DNA of 64,000 bases from assembly GCA_024741835.1 (NCBI GenBank), contig JAENRP010000004.1, forward strand, positions 205,338 through 269,337, given 5' to 3'. Shown in pieces: positions 44,041 through 55,375 of the stretch (positions are counted from its first letter, which is position 1; each line of letters starts with the position of its first letter). The DNA comes from Diplocarpon mali. Its lineage: Eukaryota > Ascomycota > Leotiomycetes > Helotiales > Drepanopezizaceae. The position numbers were made by a program, and so were the translations under genes. The notes beneath the pieces are model-generated. The model saw nothing but the letters and a program-made list of their open reading frames with translations. It was not told where the DNA came from and searched no databases.

Positions 44041-44373
44041 TGTTATTTATAGTAAACATTGAGTAGTCTTGCAACGTATAAAAAAAAGTATGTAGTTGCG
44101 AAATAGGCTATTTGAGCGGGGTTTCTAGCTGTAATACGCGTAGAAGTTACATAATACGACTTGGAAGCCGAAGACTTATCCCTTAACTTAATTCAAGTGG
44201 AGAAGACTCTCTACACTTGTTATTTATAGTAAACATTAAGTAGGCTTGCAACGTATAAAAAAAAGTATATAGTTGCGAAATAGGCTATTTGAGCGGGGTT
44301 TCTAGCTGTAACACGCGTAGAAGTTATATAATACGAATTAGAAGCCGAAGACTTATCCCTTAACTTAATTCAA
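44041..44373. repeat. Pair of 156-bp direct repeats
   Basis: Copies at 44041-44196 and 44218-44373, each starting TGTTATTTATAGTAAACATT and ending CTTAATTCAA. Equal length, seven differences, five of them transitions. A shorter similar segment (GTGGAGAA...) precedes each copy. A further diverged match to the part around GAAGTTACATAATACGA is visible near 45160-45205. Possibly LTR-derived (TG start), but no internal element is seen. Confidence 0.9.
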
Positions 44374-44560
44374 ACTCCAAATGCTATGAAACTTCCAAAG
44401 TACAAGGCCGGTCCGCCGGAGAACCCACCGCGACTATAAGTATACGCAGACTCGGTGCGTATTCCTTGGTCGTGCCAGTTTTTTTCCGATCTTTCGACAA
44501 GCGGTATAGCCAAACAACACGCCTTCAACCTCATTTTTAGTGCAACTCACATCCGAAACA

Positions 44561-44944
44561 ATGCGTTCGGTCTACAGCATCGCTCTACTCTGCTCTCTTG
44601 CTATCGGATCTCTAGCTCAAAGCTCTGGATCGAACTGCGAATTGAAAAGTGTTGACTGCGTACGTCCACATTGTATTTGGCTCCTCGTATTACGACTGAC
44701 TTATCATTCAATTCAAAGAGTTCGGATAAAGATTGCACTGCGAAGCAGCCGCATGTGTGCACGGCCGGAACGAAAGTCCAAGCTGGCATGCCATGCTACA
44801 ACCGTGATATTTCGGACACGGTGAAACCTGGAACCAAAGGTCTTTACTTTGCAGCTTTCGTAAGCTTCCCCGCTCAACCTTGTTATATCTGGGAATGTCT
44901 TACGCGGCTAACTTGTAACTTAGTGTTCCTGCTGTAAGTCCTGA
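44561..44944 (+). CDS. Small secreted cysteine-rich protein, 3 exons
   Basis: Exons 44561-44659, 44719-44859 and 44924-44944 total 261 bases, 86 residues. The first 20 residues (MRSVYSIALLCSLAIGSLAQ) form a good signal peptide with likely cleavage after LAQ. The mature part of about 66 residues has eight cysteines (residues 26, 33, 39, 47, 59, 81, 83 and 84), enough for four disulphides. Both introns are phase 0; the second (donor GTAAGC, branch CTAAC, acceptor TTAG) joins a six-residue last exon CSCCKS. Without that splice the frame runs on without the last cysteines, so the model adds three cysteines at once, which supports it. No named family recognised. Size, secretion and cysteine content are those of fungal small secreted or effector-like proteins. 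It lies about 190 bases downstream of the 156-bp repeat pair. Confidence 0.78.
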
Positions 44945-46056
44945 AGATGGGAGCAATGCTGGAAATTTGGGACAGGACCTCGAGTCATTTCAACCATGGA
45001 AGGCGTATTTTTTCTTCTGTATGGATTATCCCAAGAGATAAATAGAAGTTTCAAAGCAGCTACACGAGATCCAGTCATGCCGTGTTCAAACAGAAGCTTA
45101 CTTACCTGTCGTGGACATTTAAAGCCCCAGTAGAGCGTATTCTGAGCCGCTTGCTACCATTACAGCGTGAAGTTACACAATACGATATAGAGAAAGCGAG
45201 CGCAAATAACTTGTGAACGTACTGCTATCATGAGAAGCCTGGTTAAATGATAAGTCGATATACTCGAAGCATCGTGGCGCTACTTATCTCGTAGGTCGGC
45301 ATTGTAACCCGTCAAGTCAACTTCATCAAGTCCAGGTTGAAAATGGGTTGAAGCTAGAAAAAAACAACAGAACCGTTTCCCGAGCGGGCCTTTCGTTCCC
45401 CAGTCCAAATCCGCGACGCGTTTGGTGTTCCTCGACCCCTGTAACCCCCTTGCATCCGCTCCTATGGGACTAGTGAAGGCGGTGACATACCTCGAGTAGG
45501 TATCTCACCCTTCGCAGCTCCGTTCGAGTCTTATTTAATCCTTCGCATGCGACTTCGACTCTTCCCCACACTTGCTTCGATCCACCATACCCACAACCAT
45601 TCTATAACCATTCCATAACCAAAAATCCATCATCCAATTCAGCCAATGCTGCCCCCCCGTCCAGCATCCCAGTCGGATCGACAGCCTGGTGGGTGGTTAC
45701 TCGGAGCTGCGTTGATTGATCCGTTCGAACTTCGCCACCATCCTGGCAGCTCTCCATCGTTTGGGTCTTCTCCGTTCTGTCATCTCCAGAACCCTGGTCT
45801 CAAGATGACAAATTAACTTGCTCTCACTCGGAATACCTTTCTCTGAAATCGAGGCCTCGTGGGGAACCCGGTGTGTTCGTCGGCATCTTCCAATCGCTGG
45901 CAGAGAGCCCTGGCGCGAGCAGCACACCTCGAAGGAAAATTCCAAGAATCATAACATGCGAACCCATACCCCGCTCCCCTTTTCCGGCTCGGCACAACAG
46001 CTCGGAGTGTATTCTCGTTTAATTCAGACGGAATTTTCTCTCCCCCACCATCCACC
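44945..46056. other. Intergenic region upstream of the chitinase gene
   Basis: Presumed chitinase promoter and a pyrimidine-rich leader with CCAACCAT-like elements near 45590-45620. Contains a diverged partial copy of the 156-bp repeat near 45160-45205. No gene supported. Confidence 0.5.
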
Positions 46057-47334
46057 ATGGCGAACTTTTTCGGCTCGTCGCCAATTCCCTTTGGCCCCAG
46101 GACTCATGGCAATGCCCCTCGAAGACCGTCTCAGCCATCACTAGATGCAAGTCTTGCCAACCTGACTCGGAAGAATGCGGTCTACTACCCGAACTACCGC
46201 GTCTACCGTGGCGAGACTCCTGCTTCATTGAACTACAACTGCATCAGTCATGTCTTCTACGCTTTCGCCCATGTCTCCCACGACGGTGGGGTATTCGTAG
46301 GTTCTTTTGGGTCCTAGCTGCTTCAAAGCTGACCCGGTGCCTAGCTGAGTGACGAATGGGCCGATGCTCAGATGCCCGTGGACGGAGGCACGGGATGCTT
46401 AGGGTCTTTCATGAGGTTGAAAGAGCAGCACGGCTACCTGAAGCTGATCCTGTCCATCGGTGGTGGAGCTGCAAGTCAGAACTTTGCAACTATAGCAGGT
46501 AGCGCTGTAACGAGAGATAACTTTGGGAGATCTGCCAGAGGGTTGGTGGAGGCATCCGGGTTTGATGGCATTGACAGTGAGTCACCACCCACACCTCCTT
46601 CATTCTCAACTAACACTTGTGCAAGTTGACTGGGAACATCCCGCCGACCCTCAACAAGGCGCAAACTTTCTCGCTTTACTTGCCGCCGTTCGTTTGCATC
46701 TTCCGGATAATCGCTATCTCCTGACAGCAGCCTTGCCAGCCGGACAATGGGCGCTGCAGAATATCGACCTCTACAGGGCACAGGACTACCTGGACCTGAT
46801 CAATCTGATGGCTTATGACTTTGCGGGCTCATGGTCAACTACAGCTGGACACCACGCACAACTCTATCCAGGGAATGAGGGCGAGCCGTCTGGTTCTGCG
46901 GCGGTAGACTATGTCATCTCCACTGGTTTTCCCGCGAACAAGATACTTCTCGGTGTTCCGGTCTATGGCAGATCTTTCATTGGAGCATACGGCCCCGGGC
47001 ATGCCTATAACGGATGTGGAGGCGACGAAGGCACATTCGAATACAAACAGCTGCCAAGAAACAACGCCGAGGAAATCGTCAACACCAGGGTGGTCGCAGC
47101 GTTCTGCACGGGTGGCGACGGTGGCTTCGTCTCCTATGACAACCCAGACACTGTGCGGGCAAAAGGAAATTATGCTTTGCAAAAAAGACTTGGGGTGAGC
47201 TGGCTCTGTGCGGAACAGTTGTTCGGCATGACTAACACTTGCAGGGTTTGTTCTATTGGACGGGGACCGCAGATGCTCCACCTGGACCTCGAAGCCTCAT
47301 ATCAACGGGCTTCAAAGCCCTACACGGAGGCTGA
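46057..47334 (+). CDS. GH18 chitinase without signal peptide, 4 exons
   Basis: Hydrolyses beta-1,4 links of chitin. Exons 46057-46296, 46345-46576, 46626-47194 and 47245-47334 total 1131 bases, 376 residues. After about 38 residues the GH18 barrel begins (VYYPNYRVYRGETPASLNYNCISHVFYAFA). The second conserved region is LKLILSIGGGAASQNF. The catalytic motif DGIDIDWEHP spans residues 154-163 with proton donor Glu161, restored across intron 2 (donor GTGAGT). Later family segments are LINLMAYDFAGSW, ILLGVPVYGRSF, GGFVSYDNPDTVRAK and GLFYWTGTAD joined across intron 3. No signal peptide or carbohydrate-binding module is visible. It therefore resembles the intracellular-type fungal chitinases such as A. 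fumigatus ChiB1 that act in autolysis. The start ATG has a good context (CACCATGG). Confidence 0.94.
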
Positions 47335-50300
47335 CCTCGCACGGCTTTGGTATCTGTACAGTGCGGAATGATGCGGACTCTAGAAAAATGACATAAAACC
47401 AAGTAAGCAGGGATGTTGCATAGAAACGGCGGAAAAGAAGCATAGGAACGGAAATCTTCAGATGAAGATACAGCCAGCATACCGATGAAACGGAGTACGG
47501 ATGACGATTGATGAATAATGAAGGGACGGTAAGCTCGATGATTACGGAAAAGCTGTACGGACGAGTCTCATGTCGTTGATTTTAGGTCTGGAGCTTTGAT
47601 ATGAAAGCATGCTATCACGCCATAATAAGGCACGTTCACTGAGAGGTGGATGCAAGTGGACGCATTCGATTCCTTTATGTATGTGACTAAAGGGGGTTTC
47701 TTCGGTCGAGTGCTACCAACATCAATCTTCCACCCCACAATTTCGGGATCCGAAAGCTGGCCCCCTGCCTTGTGTCTTGATTTCCGCTGCTTTTCTTGCA
47801 TGGGTTACAGATCTGTTCTCCATTACTCTATTTGTGCCTTTTGTTGACCTGCTGTGGTTTACTCGGAATTAGGAGAATGCGTCTTTTTCTATTCTTCTGA
47901 TCTCTTATCACCTCATTTGTATATCCGTAGCTTCGAGGAGCATCATAATCATTTGCCGGAGCAATGTACTCGAATACTCTCGTTTACACCTGCAGGGGTT
48001 CGTCTGATAATCGGTGGGGGAGATACGTCTATCCAGGGCCCCGATTCGAGGATTTAGACGAGGCGATCATGGGTTTTCTTTTGACTTTCAGTGTTTACTA
48101 TGTGCATCGTCTGATATTTCCCGGCTGTTTGAGGTTGGAAGAAGCTCATTCGGGCTGCGATAAACCTCTCGAGAGACTACTGGGACCGAGTATTCAGCTG
48201 TGTCATTTCGATAAATAAAGTGGCTTTGTTGGCTCGAGCAAGTTCTCAAGCTTGAAGCCATCAATCAGTTATTTTGACAGCGTGCGGACTCTGCAAATCC
48301 CTTACAACGTCTCTCGTCAATTGCGTCGCGCCCCTCCATCATCTCCATCGCTCAGCGGACCAAGTTACCCCTCAACAACTCAAAAACTTTCCAGTTTCTG
48401 GACAGCTCGATAGAAAGCCCTCCTACTCCCGACGCTCGCAGATTCCCTTCAACCTGCCTTCCAAGCTCTCCTCTTCTACCCCACCACACCAGCACCTCCG
48501 AAACCGTATTCTGCGCTTCAGCATACTACCCAACTCCTAAGAAGCATTGGCATTTGATGGGAGGGTGCTTAGATTAAGCCTCCTGCTCTTGCCCTTATCA
48601 TTATTATCAGTCATCCGCTATTCCGATACTGACTTTCAGCATGAGGTAGGCTAGTGGAGTGTTGCACCGCGCTCCGATAGTTTCAGCTCTCATGGTAGGC
48701 TCAGAGAGATGGAGAAGCAGATGTGTACTATGTCGAGATATTGTATTAGAAGGAAGCGAGCAAAAGCGGCTTTGAGAAGGAAAGAACTGCTGGTTTGAAT
48801 GAAGTATTTATGTGCAGCTAGGGGATGACAATAGCACTGGGGATACTTGACATGTAGAGATTGCAAGCAGAGAAGGTACTGTTGAATTTTCTCTTGTGCA
48901 CCACAAATCTCAAACGATGGGATCAAAAACGTGTGCTTCACCGATGTAGTTTTAAGCTACCTAACAGTGGACCTTTTCTTCTGGTTCGATGAGTATGTAG
49001 TATTTCGTGATGTCTTTTTTTTTTTTTTTCTCAATCGCAGCTCAAGAAATCATCCTCACCACGACCTGATCTGCGATATTCTTGGGGATAGTTCCCACGT
49101 TCAACAAACGTTCCTCTCCTTTCCATAAAGTACCACCCATATTCAGAAAAAGCTGTCCACGAGGGCTTACATAGCAAGCTATGGAAATTGAGCATTGCGA
49201 CTCCATAAACACTCCAGAAACGTGGGTTGGTGTAGGAGGTGGGTGGCGACGGCTTATATTAATTGTAAAGCTGATCACTTCTTCTTTCACCGCACTTCCA
49301 GCAGACGATAGAAACCTCAATGGGAAGTGCTCGAGTTGAGCTACAGGCTTGCTATTCTGGCAAGGCTACGTCACTCTGTAGCATATAACTTGCGGCTATG
49401 GACGAGAGAGCTGCTGTCAGATACGAACCCTGGTAGCCAGAGTAAGAGACGAACTTGGGCGCACTGGGGCTGCTAACAGGCAGCCGAACAGCCGTGAGCG
49501 TTATTGACACACAGATTCAAATTAGATCCAAATCGGTATCGTCTGGTCACTGGCGGCGGCCATTGGCGGCCTGGCTGTCTTGCACACTCTCTACCCGCGC
49601 ACAGATACATATCATTTTGAATGTCAACATCGATTACAAAAACCTCAGGTAGGTTGGCTTTTCAGGTCTATCTATTTTATTTCCGATCAAGTTCTCCGCT
49701 AGAGTCGTTGCATTATTCGGCCCTTCCTTGCTTGCACCTACCGCAGTCAAAACCCCTCGGGCAACATGCAGCTCCCACCGTTCTCGAGCATTCACTCGAA
49801 TGCCAACGATAAATGTAAGGAATGGGACAAAGGTACCTTCATCGCTGCTGAGTATCCCTGTCTTCGGCCGCAGACTCGGAAGTACGACGCTGGATGTGGA
49901 TCCTCATGCGTCGAGCTGTCGTATTTAAACATAAGCACTTCGCTGGGAGCCTGATGCCATCAAACCCCACCAAGGAAATGATAAAGGCCATGATATCAAT
50001 AGCCCGTCCATATATAAGATTTGGGAATGCATCTGTCGCCACAGCATGGGTCTACAGCTATGATGACGACTCTAGCTTTGTAGACACTCATCTTATCCAT
50101 ATTTTCTGCCGGTGGAATTCTCTACCCATGTCGTTTCTTGCGGGCGTGATTTCTTGCCAGAACTTCCAAGGATTTCATTATTTTGTTTCGGTATTCTGCA
50201 ATCCATGAAAGTCTTACGCCCAGTCGATAATATTCTATGCTAAAGACTAAATGTCAGTTCACGGCTCAGCAAGTCTCTTTGCTGCCGCGAGTGCCTCCTG

Positions 50301-51327
50301 ATATCACCTACATCTCCGTTGCACGGGTTGCTTGGACTTGCTGCCCTTTTTTCCACCCGAACACGGTATTTCAAAACTGCGATTGAAGCTAAGAGACTTC
50401 ATTCGTACCTTTGTCTCGGACAAGTAATATGTATAGAGAGATCTCTTTCGGTGACCATGACAATCAAATTCATCTTCAAGATGCCACCGAGAAGGATTTC
50501 GGTGGTCGGTTCGGCAAGATGATCAACTTATATATTCTCTCGAGTCTGCGGAGCTCTACGGCTTATGTAAAAGGAGCTGAGCCAACCGTGATTGAGAAAT
50601 ATTTGGCTGGTGGCAACTGTGTTAACTCCACTCCAGCTACAACAGCCGATCTAGCAGCTATGAATCAAAGTTTGCGAGCAGCTTACCTGTCCTAGTATTC
50701 AGGAGTAATGTGCCAGAAGTCTATCGTATGCTTCCCGTGGCTTGTTTTCGTTCCGGTGTCGAGTACACTGATGTTACTTGCAGCTACCACGTAAGCGAGC
50801 TCTTCGAGAATGATAACTGCTCCTAGCGATTTGAATTTCTTTCTAATCTCGGGATTGGCGAATGAGATTCCACGCACTCATATGCTCGATGCAGGCGATA
50901 ATGTGAATGTAGTAGGTATTGCTAGAATAGTGGGGGTTAAAATGCAAGTGAGACTGGGTAATGAGTGAATGTCAGGAAGTCCACCATTGAACGATTGAGA
51001 ATATCCTATCTCTTCAAGAAGGTGACTCTATATCTTTGATCCGTGACTGTTCTTGGGCCGGAATGAGATCGTGTGTTTAGCTAGGTATGCTCCATCGCCG
51101 TGTTGACTGTTGACTTGCAACCGAGAGAGAAAAAGGGGGTAGTTCTTATCGATAGCTTCATAAAGTTATGCGGGGCTTATGCGTGGTCATGAACACGCAG
51201 CACTACAACACCAAGAATTTGATACCGTATCCCAATCGCACCTGCTCTCTCCCACGGGCCCTGATGTGTTCCTGGAGAAGATCAGGTGAGAGTTAATACT
51301 TGATTCGAATACTATCCTTCAAACAGA
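47335..51327. other. 4-kb region without a clear gene
   Basis: Chitinase 3' flank at left, VPS53 promoter at right. Short frames only, except the candidate at 49766-50695 listed separately. T-run at about 49016-49030. Confidence 0.5.
49766..50695 (+). other. Possible unrecognised or decayed gene
   Basis: Three plus-strand frames in a row look protein-like. They are 49766-49954 (ATG, with CKEWDKGTFIAAEYPCLRPQ), about 49894-50208 (with MPSNPTKEMIKAMISIARPY and DDDSSFVDTHLIHIFCRW), and about 50429-50695 (ATG, with GRFGKMINLYILSSL and ending NSTPATTADLAAMNQSLRAAYLS). The first two overlap in different frames, which suggests a frameshift or an intron I could not place. I recognise no family. It may be a small gene or a remnant. 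Confidence 0.3.
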
Positions 51328-53958
51328 ATGAACGGCGCATCAAGGGCGCCGTCTTCTTTGGATGCCGGTAAGCGTAATATATCTGATCCGCCCTGTCTTC
51401 TGGACCCGATCATGAACTGATTTGTTATTGCTAGTTGACTACGACCTAATTCAACAGTTGAATACGATCTTCTCACACCCATCCACTCTCACCTCGATTG
51501 GTAGCACAGCAGCAGCGCTCCAGAAACGTCAAGATGATCTCTCAACATCCATATCCGCCCTCGAGGCCGCTCAAGCGCAAAGTGACAAGTCGAGTCTGCA
51601 GCGCATGCAATCCGCGAAGGAAGAGCTAGCCCAGCTGTTCAGCAAGATTGAATCTGTGCGAACACGCGCCATTGAGACCGAACAAACGATCACATCCATG
51701 ACGGCAGATATCAAACGATTAGATGGCACAAAACGGAACTTGACACTATCTATGACGGCCCTGAAGCGGCTGCAGATGCTCACGACTGCTTACGAACAAC
51801 TACGGGGCCTGGCAAAGACCAGACAGTATAAAGAATGTGCGAGCTTGCTGCAGGCAGTGTTGCAGCTCATGCGACATTTCAACAGCTACAGGAGCATTGA
51901 TCAGATCGCCACATTGAGTCGAAACGTGGCGGAGCTTCAGAGGGAATTGCTCGAGCAAGTTTGTGAAGATTTCGAGATGACGTTTGCCAAGGGAGAAGTG
52001 GCGGCTAAGAAGGGTGTTCTGGGCGAGGCTTGCTTGGTTACGGATGCGCTGGGAGAGAATGCTCGAGCTAGGCTGGTGACATGGTATATCAACACACATC
52101 TAAGGGAATACCGGCAAGTCTTTCGGGGGAATGACGAGGCTGGCAGCCTGGATAATATCGGGAGGAGATACAGCTGGTTCAAGAGGATGCTGAAAACATA
52201 TGAGGAAGAGCATGCTGGGATTTTCCCCCTGCAATGGAGAGTCAACGAAGTTTTGGCAAATGCATTCTGTGAAGGGACCAGGGATGATTTCAAAGGTATT
52301 CTTGAGAGGAGTATAAGACGGCCAGACGCAGGCAAAATAGACGTCAACCTGCTGTTGAGCTGTTTGCAAGAGACAATGGACTTTGAGCAAGGTCTGGAGA
52401 AAAGATTTGCCAGTGAGCCGCGAGAAAGTATCGACACGCTCAGTTCTGTGGAGGAGAAGCCGCATACTTTCGACCGGTCGATTTCAGAAGCCTTTGAGCC
52501 ATATCTTAGTCTTTGGGTTGAATCTCAGGACAAGCAACTTGCAGCAATGATACTGAAATACCGAAGCCAACCTTTACTGCCGCACGACGAAGAGTTCTCG
52601 CCTCAGGCTGTGATACAGTCCTCGATCGAGCTCTTCCACTTTTACAAATTAACCCTGGCCCAATGTGCCAAATTGTCAACTGGCGAGAGGTTACTGGATC
52701 TCTCGAAAACGCTCGCAAAATATCTGGACGAGTACGCGCAGCAAGTGCTTCTCTACTTCTTGCAGACACCTGGCGGTGCGAGTCTTGAGAATACTATCCT
52801 AGTGCTCAACACCGCAGACTATTGGCACGCAAATACCCAGCAACTGGAAGACAACCTCAAGAAACGGATCGATAGCGAGTTGGCACCCCGAGTCGACTTG
52901 TCTTCGCAGTGCGACACATTCATGGGAGTTGCAAGTGCTGCGGTGCTGGCATTGGTACACAGGGTAGAGATCAGCTGCGAGCCGTCGTGGCGAGAGATGA
53001 GGAATACGAATTGGAGCAAGATGGAAAGTGTCGGGGACCAAAGCTCATTCGTTGCAGAACTATTGCGACAAGTTAACAGCCAAGGAGGAGAGATTTTGCC
53101 AACACTGGCCAAAGCACAGTATGCTCGGGCATTCTGCGACAATCTCGTTGAGCATCTGGCGAATAAGTATATTGCAACCATTGTCCAATGCCGGCCTATC
53201 TCCGAGGTTGGCGCCGAGCAGGTAAAGACCAATCGTTCATTTACCATCGATCTTGTGTCGCTAATGGTGTACAGATGCTGCTTGACAAGTACGTGCTCAC
53301 CAAAGGTCTCACTACTCTTCTTTCGCACTCTCCCACGGTTGCTTCATCATCCACCACGGCCCAAGCTGGTTTCGTGAAACGAGTCAATCACATCATGGCT
53401 CGTCTCGACCCACTCCTCAAAACACTCCAGGTGCGATCATACCCACCGGAAGGTCTAATACAGGCCTACCTTATCCACGTTGGCGACCGCTCCGACACCA
53501 ATTTCCGCAAAATCCTCGAACTAAAAGGTATAAGGAAGCAAGATCAGCCTTCCCTTGTTGAGATGTACGGCATGCACAGGGATAGCAAGTCCAATGACCA
53601 GCTCGTTGCGATGAGTCCACTCTTGACGCCGCTCATGAACGCAGGAGGGATTGGCAGTGGAGGTCTGGGCCTCGGCGGTACATCTGCTCTTGGAGCTGCT
53701 GCTGGCATCTCTTCACAAACGCGGTTTGATCCTGCTGGCTTTGGCGAGAAGCTATTCAGTGCTGCTAGAGATGGCGTAGAAAGGATGGGTACACCCAGTT
53801 CTGGACTAGCTGCCGCTGACAGGATTGGGGGTCCGTTGAGTGAGGATGCCAAAGCGGCGGTGGAGGGCAACTTGAAGAGCATTGGGAAGTTCTTTAGGAG
53901 GGATATGAGCGGGTTTGGTAGTATTAGTGGGAGGTTCGGTGGGAGCAGTAACGGGTGA
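51328..53958 (+). CDS. VPS53: Vps53, GARP tethering complex subunit, 3 exons
   Basis: Subunit of the GARP complex, which tethers endosome-derived vesicles at the trans-Golgi network. Exons 51328-51367, 51435-53221 and 53275-53958 total 2511 bases, 836 residues, a normal fungal length. The N-terminus DAVDYDLIQQLNTIFSHPSTL is formed across intron 1 (donor GTAAGC, acceptor CTAG). Coiled coil fills about residues 35-130, and the Vps53 N-terminal domain includes MTALKRLQMLTTAYEQLRGL, RQYKECASLLQAVLQLM and RRYSWFKRMLKTYEEEHAG. The C-terminal part has MLLDKYVLTKGLTTLLSHSP just after intron 2, then FVKRVNHIMARLDPLLKTL and FRKILELKGIRKQDQPSLVE. The tail after about residue 720 is Gly/Ser-rich. All junctions are in frame and the gene looks intact. 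Confidence 0.95.
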
Positions 53959-54318
53959 TGCAGTATTATCACCACATGGGCTGGCGGGTATTGTACACAA
54001 TGACATTCAGTTCATCTAGGAATACCAGTGTAATTTTTGCAGAGGCGGTCCATCATAGATGCGAAAGGCGAACTCGTTGAGCTCACCCTCGGAAACTTTG
54101 CAGTTCCATGCCGTCCTTCCCCGAGCCCAACATCGCTGCTTAGTTCATAAATCTATGTTACCATAAGACCACTTCACTCTGTTTTCTTCTCTCCCGACAA
54201 CACGGATTCTCAGCAGCACTGCCCCATCTCTGAACACTCTACACGTTTGACAAAAATCGTGGAGGTCGGATCAGGTTCCCCAACCAACAACAGAGCTAGC
54301 CCGACTGATTTCAATTCC

Positions 54319-55375
54319 ATGAAACTTCACGCATTGTAAGTCGATTGTGACCTGCGCGAGTTGCAATCGACTGGCAGTAGAAGCGATTTGGTGAAACGCC
54401 TCCTTGAAGATGAGCTGGCAAAGCGCCCAGTCATTGCACCGATCATCTTTGACGATGAGACCGATCCAAACGGCACCTTGGAGCGTAGATTTATCCACGA
54501 TACCTGCATGAAGGATCTGAACGCGTTGCGCACCGCATCCCCAGCCGGCATTGACACCTGGGAAAGACGATCGAAGAATGCCAAAGCTGCACAAGCTAAA
54601 GGCGAGCTGGAGCTGTCCAAGACCTGGAGAGCAAAGTACATCAAGATCGATACCCGAGTGGCTACATACCAAGTAAAGCAGCGCGCAACGAACCCGAGAG
54701 ACGAGCCTGAGAAGCTTTCGGATGGGATAGATGGCCAGGCACCTCCCGCGAGCGGGCGTATCGGAGGGATAAGCCGTAGAAGAAACCGAAACTGTAAGTC
54801 CATCCCATACTCCTCGAATGCTTTGAGGATCTCTGACGCTCTATCCGAGGAAGGCGGCGCATTCCGCAAGCGTAGTTTCGACACACCCGCGTCCGAAGAG
54901 CCCGCGGACATCAACAAGACGGCTCGATCTGATGAGAAAACCCCCGAGGAGAGCAGCAGTGCGCGTCTCGACGCCAACCTCGAATTCATTCAGCCAACTT
55001 CAGTACAGGCACGGCTCGGTAGCGTCCTGCGCCTCATCCTTGCCATTGTCACATCAGAAGTCCGAGGCAATCAGACTGGCATTGCCGTGGGATCTTTCGG
55101 TCATGTTCGTCGGTTTCGAAGCTGACAAGGATCGATATTATGTATTCTTTGCCGGTTCTTCGGAAGGCGGACCTCCAACGCTCTCTCTGCGTGCTTCAGA
55201 CGCCTCAAAGATAGATTCTAGCTGTTCAAAAACAAGGTTGAGATCGAAACGGTTGGACGAGGTATTGATTAGGACTGATCTGGATGTGTCTCGATGTCTT
55301 TGCGACGGACTTGGTCTACGAAAGGATTCCAATTTTCTCTTTCCACTTGACACACCAGAGAGATGCGTACGTTAA
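54319..55375 (+). pseudogene. SAP-motif protein gene with disrupted or ambiguous 5' end
   Basis: From the ATG at 54319 the frame reads MKLHAL, then TAA at 54337, then DCDLRELQSTGSRSDLVKRL, which is a good SAP motif (a putative DNA-binding helix pair). The same frame then runs open to 55125 with an Arg/Lys-rich helical region. Either TAA replaced a Lys codon and the gene is dead, or a 42-base intron (donor GTAAGT at 54336, acceptor GGCAG) is removed, which keeps the frame but deletes half of the SAP motif. Near the 3' end a GTACAG/ATCAG intron could join to the frame ending at 55375 (DLSVMFVGFEADKDRYYVFF). The next in-frame ATG is at 54508. I favour a decaying gene but cannot exclude expression. 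Confidence 0.55.
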
